Shown: one piece after another, positions 33,661-41,966 of the stretch | Layout of the letters: the number at the start of each line of letters is the position of its first letter | Position numbering within the stretch: the stretch's first letter is position 1 | DNA from: Pelagilacustribacter sp045567335 | GTDB lineage: Bacteria > Pseudomonadota > Alphaproteobacteria > Pelagibacterales > Pelagibacteraceae | DNA: 43,768 bases | Reading direction: 5' to 3' | Assembly (NCBI GenBank): GCA_045567335.1 | Contig: JBJLCZ010000008.1 | Span: 1-43,768, forward strand | Position numbers and translations under genes: made by a program | The notes under the pieces: generated by a model | Told to the model about the DNA's origin: nothing | What the model saw: the letters and a program-made list of their open reading frames with translations, nothing else | Database searches by the model: none

Positions 33661-34815
33661 ATGTCAAATGACAAAAAAATAAAAGGAGTTAAAACTCCTT
33701 CAAGACGTAAGTTCTTTAAAGCAGCTGCAGTTACGGGCGCAGCGGCGGCAGCAACAGTAGCAATGCCAAACATTGCTTTTGGAGCTCCGATAACTTTAAA
33801 GATGCAAGCAGCTTGGCCTTCGGGAGCAAATATATTTTTCGAAATGGCAGGCGACTATGCAAAAATGGTTAGCGACATGTCGGGTGGAGAGCTAAAAATA
33901 GATCTTCAGCCAGTTGGAGCAATCGTAAAAACTTCAGAAGTAGGACAAGCGGTAAGTTCTGGTGTAGTAGATATGGGTCACTGGGTGACAGCATATTGGT
34001 ACGGAAAAAATGCTGCTGCTTCTCTTTTTGGAACTGGACCTTCGTATGGAATGTCATCGCAAGAAGTTATGGGATGGATGGAATACGGTGGAGGTAGAAA
34101 ACTTTATAATGAAACTCTAGCGAAAGTTGGATTTGATTACATTGGTTTCTTTCATATGCCAATGCCAGCACAACCTTTTGGTTGGTTCAAAAAGAATGTA
34201 ACTAAAGCTTCGGATGTAAAAGGAATGAAATATAGAACAGTTGGTTTAGCGACTAACGTTTTAACTGCTATGGGAATGGTCGTGAGACAATTACCAGGTG
34301 GTGAAATTCAGCCAGCGATGAAAACAGGTTTGATCGAAGCTGCTGAGTTTAATAACCCTACATCTGACTCTCAATTTGGTATGCAAGACGTATCTAAGCA
34401 TTATCACTTAGGTAGTTTTCACCAATCTCAAGAGATGTTTGAAATACCAATGAATAAAAAGAAATATAATTCTTTGGCTCCTAAACATCAGGCAATCCTT
34501 AAGAATGCTGCTTATGCTGCGAATACAGATAACTATTTTAAAGCATTAGTAAGATATTCTGCTGACTTATCTAAATTGATGAATGAGCACAAAGTAAATG
34601 TGTATCAAACATCTGACGCAATTTTAGCAGAGCAGTTAAAAGGTTGGGATAAAATTGTCAAAGAGTTTTCAGGCAAAGATGCTCATTTTAAGAAAATAAT
34701 TAACTCTCAAAAAGCTTATGCTAAGAGAGTAATGAAATACTTATTAATGAATCAGCCTAATTACAAACTTGCTTATGAAAATGAGTTCGGAAATATAGCA
34801 AAAGTTAAAATTTAA
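33661..34815 (+). CDS. dctP: TRAP transporter substrate-binding protein (DctP family)
   Basis: A 384-residue periplasmic binding protein for a tripartite ATP-independent transporter. It begins with a twin-arginine-type signal: S-R15-R16-K-F-F, an alanine-rich hydrophobic stretch and a cleavage-like A-F-G-A near 42. The DctP fold follows, with G-M-K-Y-R192-T-V-G, the arginine that salt-bridges the substrate carboxylate in this family, and E-A-A-E-F-N-N-P near 231. It resembles TakP-type binders of 2-oxo acids, but the ligand is not certain. GC and codon choice look higher than in neighbours, matching high expression. It has its own terminator. Confidence 0.93.
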   Translation: MSNDKKIKGVKTPSRRKFFKAAAVTGAAAAATVAMPNIAFGAPITLKMQAAWPSGANIFFEMAGDYAKMVSDMSGGELKIDLQPVGAIVKTSEVGQAVSSGVVDMGHWVTAYWYGKNAAASLFGTGPSYGMSSQEVMGWMEYGGGRKLYNETLAKVGFDYIGFFHMPMPAQPFGWFKKNVTKASDVKGMKYRTVGLATNVLTAMGMVVRQLPGGEIQPAMKTGLIEAAEFNNPTSDSQFGMQDVSKHYHLGSFHQSQEMFEIPMNKKKYNSLAPKHQAILKNAAYAANTDNYFKALVRYSADLSKLMNEHKVNVYQTSDAILAEQLKGWDKIVKEFSGKDAHFKKIINSQKAYAKRVMKYLLMNQPNYKLAYENEFGNIAKVKI

Positions 34816-34833
34816 TTAACTTTTGATTGATTT

Positions 34834-34866
34834 AAAAAAAGGGGGCTTAATTGCCCCCTTTTTTTT
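34834..34866 (+). terminator. rho-independent terminator between dctP and dctQM
   Basis: An A-run and GGGGGC (34841-34846) pair with GCCCCC (34853-34858) around the loop TTAATT, followed by eight T (34859-34866). The A run flanking the stem makes it symmetric, so it could work on both strands. It lies 19 bases after the dctP stop and before dctQ, where partial termination would leave the binding protein in excess over the membrane subunits. Confidence 0.9.
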
Positions 34867-34905
34867 ATAGAAATTTAAAAAAAATTAGATTACTTTATAA
34901 TATAT

Positions 34906-35490
34906 ATGAGACGATATATAGCTTTTGCAGATCATCTAAGTACTTCAGTAGGTAAAGCCTTTGCTTGGTGTATAGTTATTTTAATGGGCGGAACAGTCTA
35001 CGAGGTAATCATGGCATATGTATTTAATGCTCCTACACTTTGGAATTTTGATTTTAGTATGCAGATGTATGGTGCAATTTTAATGATGTCAGGCGCTTAT
35101 TGTTTAGCAACAGAGTCTCATGTTCGAGGAGACGTCATTTACAGATTATTCAAACCAAAAATACAAGGATGGATTGACTTAATACTTTACTTTGTCTTCT
35201 TTTTTCCAGGAGTACTTGCTTTAGCGTTTTATGGTTTTGATTATGCAGCTTTAGCATGGAAAATTAAAGAAACTAGCTGGAGTAGTCCTGCTCAAATTCA
35301 AATTTATATGGTTAAAGCTTTAATTCCTGCAGCAGGAATTACATTAATTATTCAAGGTATCAGCGAGGTGTTTAGATCAATTATTTGTATTCAAACAGGT
35401 CATTGGCCTGCGAGAATGGTTGTAGCAGAAGAAACAGAAAAAATTTTAATGAGAACATCACAAGACGAGGATCAAAAAGATGCTATTTAG
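34906..35490 (+). CDS. dctQ: TRAP transporter small permease subunit DctQ
   Basis: A 194-residue inner-membrane protein with four helices (about 15-36, 50-68, 89-111, 130-152). Seen: an N-terminal amphipathic start, W-N-F-D-F-S-M-Q-M-Y-G and S-G-A-Y-C-L-A-T-E-S-H-V-R-G-D-V, the classical DctQ motif. The C-terminal acidic tail (E-T-E-K, D-E-D-Q-K-D) is cytoplasmic. It overlaps dctM by 11 bases. Confidence 0.93.
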   Translation: MRRYIAFADHLSTSVGKAFAWCIVILMGGTVYEVIMAYVFNAPTLWNFDFSMQMYGAILMMSGAYCLATESHVRGDVIYRLFKPKIQGWIDLILYFVFFFPGVLALAFYGFDYAALAWKIKETSWSSPAQIQIYMVKALIPAAGITLIIQGISEVFRSIICIQTGHWPARMVVAEETEKILMRTSQDEDQKDAI

Positions 35491-36841
35491 TTTAACTAAT
35501 CCCGAAGTAGCTATCTTAATGATGGGCATATTTTTATTTGCAGTTTTGTTGGGCTTTCCAATAGCTTTTACTTTAATGGCAATGGGAATTGGTTTTGGTT
35601 ACTATGCTTACTATGATCCTGCAGTAATGGAACACTTTCTAGATAATAGAATATTTCAATTATTTGTTCAAAATACCTACACTGTTATGGACAACAATGT
35701 TCTTACTGCAGTGCCTTTATTTTTATTTATGGGGTACTTAGTTGAAAGAGCCGGGATAGTTGCAAAATTATTTTTTGCAATAAGGTTAGCAGCTCATAGA
35801 TTACCTGCTTCAATGGCAGTAGCCGCATTAATAACATGTACTTTATTTTCTACAGCAACTGGAATTATTGGAGCAGTAGTAACTTTAATGGGATTACTTG
35901 CTTGGCCAGCAATGGTAAAAGCAGGTTATGATAAAAAATTTGCATCAGGAATTATTTGTGCAGGTGGCTGTTTAGGTATTTTAATACCTCCAAGTATAAT
36001 GTTAATTGTTTATTCAGTAATAGCTCAGCTTTCACCTTTAAGATTATTTGCTGCTGCAATTTTTCCAGGATTAATGCTTGCAGGATTATACATATCTTAT
36101 GCAGTTACTAGAGCTTACTTCAATCCTTCTATTGCTCCAAGACCCCCGGTAGAAGATATTCCACCACAGTCTGAAATTTTAAAAGAAGTATTGTTTTCAT
36201 TCGTACCACTTTTTGCACTTATAATGTTAGTGCTTGGTACTATTTTAGCAGGTATAGCCACTCCTGCTGAAGCGGCAGCAGCAGGAGCATTTGGAGCTCT
36301 TGTTTTGTCTTATTTTTATAAAACTCTTAAATGGAAAAATTTTAAAGAGTCAGTTTTTCTAACCGCAAAAACTACTGCCATGATTATGTGGTTATTTATT
36401 GGTTCTTGGACATTTTCGTCAGTTTTTTCATATTTAGGAGGCCATGAGGTCTTTGAACATTTTTTTAAATCTATGGATTTAGCACCTTGGCAATTCTTAG
36501 TGATTACACAAATAATTATATTTCTTTTAGGTTGGCCTTTGGAATGGACTGAAATTTTAATTATTTTTGTCCCAATATTTTTGCCACTACTAGTGATATT
36601 TGATGTTAACCCTTATTTTTTTGCAATGTTAATTGCGCTAAATTTACAAACATCCTTTTTAACTCCACCCATGGCTATGTCGGCTTATTACTTAAAAGGC
36701 GTTCAATCTAAAAACGTTGAACTTATGCAAATATTTGCTGGTATTATGCCTTTCCTTGGAATTGTAATATTTGCAATGGTTTTAATGTATTGGTTTCCTG
36801 GTATAGCTTTGTGGTTACCAGATACACTTTTTGCAGATTAA
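35480..36841 (+). CDS. dctM: TRAP transporter large permease subunit DctM
   Basis: DctM is the sodium-coupled translocating subunit. This 453-residue protein has about 12 helices. Seen: V-P-L-F-L-F-M-G-Y-L near 85, F-S-T-A-T-G-I-I-G-A-V-V-T-L-M-G, G-I-L-I-P-P-S-I-M-L-I-V-Y and G-I-A-T-P-A-E-A-A-A-A-G-A, hallmarks of the DctM family. It overlaps dctQ by 11 bases and ends 8 bases before the amidase start. Confidence 0.95.
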   Translation: MLFSLTNPEVAILMMGIFLFAVLLGFPIAFTLMAMGIGFGYYAYYDPAVMEHFLDNRIFQLFVQNTYTVMDNNVLTAVPLFLFMGYLVERAGIVAKLFFAIRLAAHRLPASMAVAALITCTLFSTATGIIGAVVTLMGLLAWPAMVKAGYDKKFASGIICAGGCLGILIPPSIMLIVYSVIAQLSPLRLFAAAIFPGLMLAGLYISYAVTRAYFNPSIAPRPPVEDIPPQSEILKEVLFSFVPLFALIMLVLGTILAGIATPAEAAAAGAFGALVLSYFYKTLKWKNFKESVFLTAKTTAMIMWLFIGSWTFSSVFSYLGGHEVFEHFFKSMDLAPWQFLVITQIIIFLLGWPLEWTEILIIFVPIFLPLLVIFDVNPYFFAMLIALNLQTSFLTPPMAMSAYYLKGVQSKNVELMQIFAGIMPFLGIVIFAMVLMYWFPGIALWLPDTLFAD

Positions 36842-36849
36842 AAATTATC

Positions 36850-38181
36850 ATGACAGATATCTTTTCAATATCAACTAATGAACTAGTTGCCAAAATGAGA
36901 GAAGGTCAAATTTCTTCAGTTGAAGTTTGTAAAGCTTATATTGAAAGAATAAATAAATTTGAAAAAGATGTTAAGGCGTGGAATTTTATTGATAAAAAAA
37001 TTCTTTTAGAGAAAGCAGAGGAAGCAGACGAATATAGAAAAACTGGAAAACCTTTAGGATCATTACATGGGTTACCTATAGCTGTAAAAGATATTTTTGG
37101 AACTTACGACATGCCTACAGAATGTGGAACTATTTTTAGAAAGAAAATGTCTGCCTCTCAAGACTCCGAAGTTGTAAATTTAATAAAAAATGCTGGTGCA
37201 ATTGTAATGGGAAAAACGGTAACTGCTGAACTTGCTTATATTCATCCTGGTAAAACCACTAATCCACATGATTATTCACGAACACCAGGTGGTTCATCAA
37301 GTGGTTCCGCTGCTGTAATTGCTTCTCAGATGGCGCCTTTATCGGTAGGATCGCAAACTGGCGGTTCAATTATTAGACCAGCATCATATTGCGGGGTAGT
37401 AGGTTATAAACCATCTTACGGATTGATATCACGAAGTGGAGCATTGAAAACATCCGAGAAATTAGACACAATCGGCGTATTTGGTAAATCAGTAGAGTCC
37501 GTAGCTTTATTGGCAAGAGTATTAATAAAGAAGGATTTATACGATCCCGCTACTGTTCATTTTGCAGCTGACAACATGTTAGAGTCAGCTAATAAAGATC
37601 CATTTTTTGAACCCAAGTTTATTTTTTATAAAACTGATAAATGGAAAAATATTCATAAAGAATCTAAAAATGCGTTTGAATATTTCATAAAAAAATTTAA
37701 AAAAAATATAGAAGTTTTTGAGACTCCGTCATACTTTAAAGACATTCCTAAACATCATCAAATTATTCATGAAACTGATTTAGCTAATAACTTTCAAGTT
37801 TATTACAAAAAAGATAAGAAAAAACTTTCTAAAGAAATGAGAGAAGCAATTGAAAGAGGATTAAAATACTCTGCTTATGATTATGCAAATGCTATAGATT
37901 TTATGAAACAAAGTTATGAGTCTTATAAAGAAGTTTTTGAAGATTATCATGGAGTTATTACTCCTTCTTCTAGCGGCGTAGCTGACAAAGGCTTAAAGTC
38001 AACTGGTAGTGCTGATTTTCAAAAAATTTGGACTTATTTAGGTTTGCCTACTATTTCACTTCCTTTACTTACAGGTGAAAATAATTTACCATTAGGAGTT
38101 CAGTTAATAGGTGATAAGCTTGATGACTTAAGATTTCTAGGGACTGCCAACTGGCTGGAAAAGAATTGTAAAGATGAATAA
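36850..38181 (+). CDS. amidase-signature family amidase
   Basis: A 443-residue hydrolase of the amidase-signature family with the Ser-cisSer-Lys triad: K80 in A-V-K-D, S149 in G-G-S-S-S-G-S, and nucleophile S173 in T-G-G-S-I. The ATG at 36850 begins M-T-D-I-F-S; the open frame extends to 36790 inside dctM but that part is out of family. It probably cleaves an amide or carbamoyl compound taken up by the TRAP system encoded just upstream. Related sequences include GatA and urea/allophanate hydrolases; GatA itself is unlikely given the context. Confidence 0.92.
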   Translation: MTDIFSISTNELVAKMREGQISSVEVCKAYIERINKFEKDVKAWNFIDKKILLEKAEEADEYRKTGKPLGSLHGLPIAVKDIFGTYDMPTECGTIFRKKMSASQDSEVVNLIKNAGAIVMGKTVTAELAYIHPGKTTNPHDYSRTPGGSSSGSAAVIASQMAPLSVGSQTGGSIIRPASYCGVVGYKPSYGLISRSGALKTSEKLDTIGVFGKSVESVALLARVLIKKDLYDPATVHFAADNMLESANKDPFFEPKFIFYKTDKWKNIHKESKNAFEYFIKKFKKNIEVFETPSYFKDIPKHHQIIHETDLANNFQVYYKKDKKKLSKEMREAIERGLKYSAYDYANAIDFMKQSYESYKEVFEDYHGVITPSSSGVADKGLKSTGSADFQKIWTYLGLPTISLPLLTGENNLPLGVQLIGDKLDDLRFLGTANWLEKNCKDE

Positions 38182-38350
38182 ACTTACTACAATAATTGGT
38201 CTGGGTTTAGCAACATTATTCTTATTAGGTTTAGCTACAACACTAACAAGATCTTCAATGATAGGTTTTTTTGATATACTACCAGTTTACATTTTAATGA
38301 TAATTGCTATTGGCATGATGTTTTACGAGGCTTTTGGCGATAAAAAATAA
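38174..38350 (+). CDS. small membrane protein, 58 aa, overlapping the amidase gene
   Basis: An ATG at 38174 inside the amidase stop region opens a 58-codon frame ending TAA at 38350. The product has two hydrophobic segments (about 5-24 and 34-52) joined by T-L-T-R-S-S-M-I-G-F-F-D and ending F-G-D-K-K. The 8-base overlap with the amidase gene suggests translational coupling. I do not recognise a family. It fills what would otherwise be a 178-base gap before the EamA gene, in a genome with almost no gaps, which supports it as a real gene. Confidence 0.62.
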   Translation: MNKLTTIIGLGLATLFLLGLATTLTRSSMIGFFDILPVYILMIIAIGMMFYEAFGDKK

Positions 38351-38359
38351 TAGTTTACT

Positions 38360-39259
38360 TTGATCTTGATTAAGAAAAATCAACCATATCTTCCTTATGT
38401 TTTACTTTTTGTTCAGCCAATATTTATGGCCACAAACATAATCGTTGCTAGAGGTGGCGTTGAGTATGTTCCACCGATTTCACTAGCTTTTTGGAGATGG
38501 TTGACCGTCTTTTTAATTTTAATACCTTTTTTTTCAACTGAGATTTTTAAAAAAAAAAAAGAACTCAATAAAGAATTTTGGAAGTTATTTTTTCTAGGAT
38601 CTATGGGATGTGGTGTTTGTGGAGCTTTCCCTTTTATAGCTGGAATGTCGACGACAATGGCGAACATGGGAATTATTTATACCTCTTCTCCTATTTTTAT
38701 AATTATTTTATCTGTAATGTTTTTTAAAGATAAAATTAATATTTCAAGAATAATAGGCCTTTTATTATGTTTGTTTGGTGTGCTGACAATTATTAGTAAG
38801 GGTAAAATTGAATTATTTTTAAATTTCAATTTTACATCCGGAGATTTATGGATGGTAGGTGCCGCTATTGGCTGGGCAATCTATTCAATATATTTACTAA
38901 ATTGGAGAAGTAATTTTAGTTTAATGGCACGATTTACTCTGATTTCATTTTTTGGAGCCTTATCACTATTTCCTTTCTACATTTTTGAAGAAATATTCTT
39001 TTTTAACACAGTTTTTAATTCCAATTTTATTTTTTGGATTTTTTTTGCTGCCATATCCCCTGGAATAATAGCTTTTACTCTTTATACTAAAGTCCAAAAA
39101 TATGTAGGAGCTTCTTTAGCAGGTTTTACTCTTTATATTTTTTCAATTTATTCTGCAATTTATGGAATATTATTATTTGATGAAGTACTACTTAATTTTC
39201 ATTATTTTGGTGCATCATTCGTTTTTTTGGGAGTATATTTAGCAAGAAAAATTAATTAG
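38360..39259 (+). CDS. EamA/DMT-family transporter
   Basis: A 299-residue protein with ten membrane helices arranged as two EamA repeats. Seen: F-M-A-T-N-I-I-V-A-R-G-G, S-L-A-F-W-R-W near 42-48, T-S-S-P-I-F-I-I-I-L in repeat 1, and G-A-A-I-G-W-A-I-Y-S-I-Y-L-L-N-W in repeat 2. These exporters move metabolites or amino acids; the substrate is unknown. The start is uncertain: the frame opens with TTG at 38360 (or TTG 38366), and the first ATG lies about 20 codons in, inside helix 1. No ribosome site decides. Confidence 0.87.
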   Translation: MILIKKNQPYLPYVLLFVQPIFMATNIIVARGGVEYVPPISLAFWRWLTVFLILIPFFSTEIFKKKKELNKEFWKLFFLGSMGCGVCGAFPFIAGMSTTMANMGIIYTSSPIFIIILSVMFFKDKINISRIIGLLLCLFGVLTIISKGKIELFLNFNFTSGDLWMVGAAIGWAIYSIYLLNWRSNFSLMARFTLISFFGALSLFPFYIFEEIFFFNTVFNSNFIFWIFFAAISPGIIAFTLYTKVQKYVGASLAGFTLYIFSIYSAIYGILLFDEVLLNFHYFGASFVFLGVYLARKIN

Positions 39260-39261
39260 AT

Positions 39262-40062
39262 ATGAAATATTTTAATTTATCAATCTTATTTTTAGTTACT
39301 GTATACACCCTAGTTTTAATTTATATATATTTTAATCAAAGAAATCTTCTTTATCATCCCTCGGAAAATAATTATTTAAATGATGAAATAGAGTTTAGAT
39401 ATGAAGAAGTATGGATAGATACAGAAAAAAACATTAAATTAAAGTCTTGGTTAATTAAAAAAGATTTTAAAAGATATAAAACATTAGTTTTTTTTCATGG
39501 CAATGCAGGAAATTTATTTAATAGAGTTCACAAATTAAACGAATTAAATAAGTTAAATATTAATATTTTAATAATATCTTGGAGAGGTTTTAGTGAGAAT
39601 TCTGGAAAAGCAACAGAAGAGAATTTATATCATGATGCAAAAATGAGCATCAAATGGTTAAACAATTTAGGGGTTAGTAATGAAAAAATTATTTTATATG
39701 GCGAGTCACTTGGAACGGGCGTAGCTATTGAGTTAGCACAAAATAATACCTATAATAGCATTATACTTGAATCCCCATTTACATCTATAGCGAAGGCAGC
39801 AAAAATATATTATCCATATTTACCAATTAATTTATTATTAAAAGACAGATACGACTCGATAGATAAGATAAATAAAATAACCAAACCTGTATTAATTATG
39901 CACGGAATGAAAGATAATATTATACCTCATAAAATGGGAGTTGAGTTATTTCAAAAAGCTAATCAACCTAAATATTCTTATTTTCCAGCAAACGATGATC
40001 ATATGATGGACTTTAATGAAAATTTGCTGAGTACTATTAAATTTTTCATTGATAAAAATTAG
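39262..40062 (+). CDS. alpha/beta hydrolase, BEM46-like, membrane anchored
   Basis: A 266-residue protein with an N-terminal membrane helix (about 5-22) followed by R-N-L-L-Y-H-P, typical of this hydrolase group. Seen: F-F-H-G-N-A-G-N for the oxyanion hole, S-W-R-G-F-S-E-N-S-G, nucleophile elbow G-E-S-L-G-T-G near 149-155, Asp in M-H-G-M-K-D-N-I-I-P and His in D-D-H-M-M-D-F. Substrate unknown. Starts 2 bases after the EamA stop. It converges with ftsY, overlapping its end by 4 bases. Confidence 0.9.
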   Translation: MKYFNLSILFLVTVYTLVLIYIYFNQRNLLYHPSENNYLNDEIEFRYEEVWIDTEKNIKLKSWLIKKDFKRYKTLVFFHGNAGNLFNRVHKLNELNKLNINILIISWRGFSENSGKATEENLYHDAKMSIKWLNNLGVSNEKIILYGESLGTGVAIELAQNNTYNSIILESPFTSIAKAAKIYYPYLPINLLLKDRYDSIDKINKITKPVLIMHGMKDNIIPHKMGVELFQKANQPKYSYFPANDDHMMDFNENLLSTIKFFIDKN

Positions 40063-40979
40063 TTGTCGAAACCTAAAAGAGCCTTAGCAAAATATTCAGC
40101 ATTAAACGGTTGAAGATCAGTTTCTTTTTCACCCATTCCAACTGCTATAATTGGCAAATTATATTTTTTACATATTGCCAACACAACACCTCCTTTTGCT
40201 GTACTGTCTAACTTTGTTATGATCAATCCAGTTAAATTATGAATTTTACTAAATTCTTCAACTTGATTTAATGCATTTTGTCCGGTGGTAGCATCTAAGA
40301 CTAAAATTACCTCATTTGGATAAGAAGGATCTATTTTTTTTAGAACATTAATAATTTTTTTGTATTCTTCCATTAAATTTTTTTTATTTTGAAGTCTTCC
40401 TGCCGTATCTATTAGCGCGATATCTATGTGATTTTTTTTAGCAAATTCAGCTGTTTTAAATGCAACAGATGCAGGATCACTATTAATTTCTGACTTAATT
40501 ATATCTGCTTTTACTTTAACAGCCCAAATTTGTAATTGATCAATTGCTGCTGCCCGAAAAGTATCTGCTGCACCAAACACAACAGATCTATTATTGTTTT
40601 TAAAATATTTACCAAGTTTACCTATAGTAGTTGTTTTGCCCACACCATTTACTCCTGAGACAACAATCACTGATGTCTTGGCGTTTCCTAACAGTCTTAA
40701 ATTTTTTTCATACTTAAGTAAATTTATTGCCATTTTGTCTGCTATTAATTTTAAAATTTCTTCATGATTCTCCAATTTCTTATCTACTTTAAAATTTTCA
40801 AAATCTTTTCTTAATTCTTTTGCAACATCTACTCCTGTATCAGCAGAGATAAGTAAATCTTCGAACTCTGTTAAAACTTCATTATTTATTTTTTTTTTTG
40901 AAAAAATATTTTTAAATCCATCAGAAAGACCAGTTGAACTTTTATCTAATCCTATCTTAAATTTGTTAAATAAACTCAT
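40059..40979 (-). CDS. ftsY: signal recognition particle receptor FtsY
   Basis: FtsY is the membrane-associated SRP receptor GTPase. The 306-residue form lacks the long acidic A domain of E. coli FtsY and keeps the N and G domains. Seen: P-loop G-V-N-G-V-G-K-T-T (109-117), D-T-F-R-A-A-A, D-T-A-G-R-L-Q, the T-K-L-D base-recognition motif and G-V-G-E-like G-M-G-E-K near the C-terminus. The amino end is basic and amphipathic. It follows dapF by 3 bases. Confidence 0.96.
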   Translation of the reverse strand: MSLFNKFKIGLDKSSTGLSDGFKNIFSKKKINNEVLTEFEDLLISADTGVDVAKELRKDFENFKVDKKLENHEEILKLIADKMAINLLKYEKNLRLLGNAKTSVIVVSGVNGVGKTTTIGKLGKYFKNNNRSVVFGAADTFRAAAIDQLQIWAVKVKADIIKSEINSDPASVAFKTAEFAKKNHIDIALIDTAGRLQNKKNLMEEYKKIINVLKKIDPSYPNEVILVLDATTGQNALNQVEEFSKIHNLTGLIITKLDSTAKGGVVLAICKKYNLPIIAVGMGEKETDLQPFNAEYFAKALLGFDN

Positions 40980-40982
40980 TTT

Positions 40983-41801
40983 TTAAATTTTGATTTTAAT
41001 ATTTTTAATATCTGATACTGGACCTGTCATTAAAATATTAAGTTTTTCATCTACTTTTATATTTAAAATTCCTTCCTTAAATTTGATATTTATATTATTT
41101 TCAGTTAGTTTTTTTTTAAATGATGCAACCGCAGTAGCGCAAGCAGCTGTTCCACATGCTTTCGTTAATCCAGCACCACGTTCCCAGACATTCACTGTAA
41201 TATTATTCTTGTCATTTATTTGAGCAAATGTAACATTAATTTTTTCTGGGAATAATTCATTATTTTCAATTTTAGGTCCTAGTGCCTTGAGGTTAAATTC
41301 AAAACAATCTTTGACAAAAAAAATTATATGAGGGTTTCCAACATTTAAACTAAAGCCATGTGTTAAGATTTTATCTTCAATATTTAAAGTAATATTACTG
41401 TGATCTAATTCATCTTTTAATGGAATTTTTTTCCAATCAAATATAGGCTTTCCCATATCAAGTTGAACATTAAAATCTTCAATAACTTTTGCATCTAGTA
41501 ATCTATTATTAGTTTTTAATTTGATTTTTTTTGTATTTAAATCTTTACTTAAAAGGTAGGCAATACATCTAGCCCCATTTCCACATGCACTTATTTCACC
41601 CCCATCTGAATTAAAGATAGTAATTGGAAAAGTTTTGTTAATTTCTTTCTCAATAAAAATTATCTGGTCAAATCCAATATTATTTCGATTACCTAGTTTA
41701 ATAATATCTCCTTTAGATAAATTTATTAAATTTTTTCTTCTATCGATAATGATAAAATCGTTTCCCAAGCCATCCATTCTAAAAGCATTAATCACTGACA
41801 T
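40983..41801 (-). CDS. dapF: diaminopimelate epimerase
   Basis: DapF converts LL- to meso-diaminopimelate for lysine and peptidoglycan. The 272-residue protein carries both catalytic cysteines, C73 in S-A-C-G-N-G-A-R-C and C216 in K-A-C-G-T-A-A-C, plus M-D-G-L-G-N-D-F (9-16) and N-V-G-N-P-H near 153. The ftsY pairing is seen in many alphaproteobacteria. It is divergent from ffh across the structured gap at 41802-41966. Confidence 0.97.
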   Translation of the reverse strand: MSVINAFRMDGLGNDFIIIDRRKNLINLSKGDIIKLGNRNNIGFDQIIFIEKEINKTFPITIFNSDGGEISACGNGARCIAYLLSKDLNTKKIKLKTNNRLLDAKVIEDFNVQLDMGKPIFDWKKIPLKDELDHSNITLNIEDKILTHGFSLNVGNPHIIFFVKDCFEFNLKALGPKIENNELFPEKINVTFAQINDKNNITVNVWERGAGLTKACGTAACATAVASFKKKLTENNINIKFKEGILNIKVDEKLNILMTGPVSDIKNIKIKI

Positions 41802-41826
41802 AATAGAAGATTATTATAATTATTCG

Positions 41827-41855
41827 TTGACTTTTAAAACCCCAAATTGTACTTT
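41827..41855 (+). promoter_or_regulatory. possible promoter for the ffh leader
   Basis: TTGACT (41827-41832), five of six matches to the -35 consensus, is followed after 17 bases by TACTTT (41850-41855), a weak -10 with three of six matches. A transcript from it would begin near 41862, just before the first of three hairpins. Weak evidence in AT-rich DNA. Confidence 0.3.
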
Positions 41856-41866
41856 CCTAGAACTTT

Positions 41867-41946
41867 CCGCAAATTCTTATGTTTTTGCGGTGCTCTTATA
41901 AGTAAGAGTGTCGACACTAGTCAGCGAAGGTTCGCCCACTAGTGCG
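41867..41946 (+). ncRNA. three tandem hairpins upstream of ffh; candidate structured leader or small RNA
   Basis: Hairpin 1: CCGCAAA (41867-41873) with TTTGCGG (41884-41890). Hairpin 2: CTCTTA (41893-41898) with TAAGAG (41903-41908) around TAAG, extended by two wobble pairs. Hairpin 3: CACTAGT (41915-41921) with ACTAGTG (41938-41944), an internal loop, then GCGA/TCGC. GTGTCGACAC at 41908-41917 is a perfect palindrome that could compete with 2 and 3. The final 40 bases are strikingly GC-rich for this genome. The wobble pairs of hairpin 2 favour a plus-strand RNA. I cannot match it to a known RNA; the GGAA tetraloop motif of SRP RNA is absent. Confidence 0.5.
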
Positions 41947-41966
41947 ATTATTAATGCGTGTATAAA

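Noticed and set aside
36790..36849. Upstream extension of the amidase frame into dctM
   Set aside because: The extra 20 residues overlap dctM in another frame and do not resemble amidase; ATG 36850 fits the family start.
41635..41901. Plus-strand open frame crossing the start of dapF into the ffh leader
   Set aside because: It lies mostly antisense to well-supported dapF and its product shows no recognisable motif.
41867..41946. SRP (4.5S) RNA gene as an explanation of the hairpins before ffh
   Set aside because: The position is tempting, but the single long helix and the conserved GGAA-loop/A-G-C-A-G motif of SRP RNA are missing, and the region folds as three separate stems.
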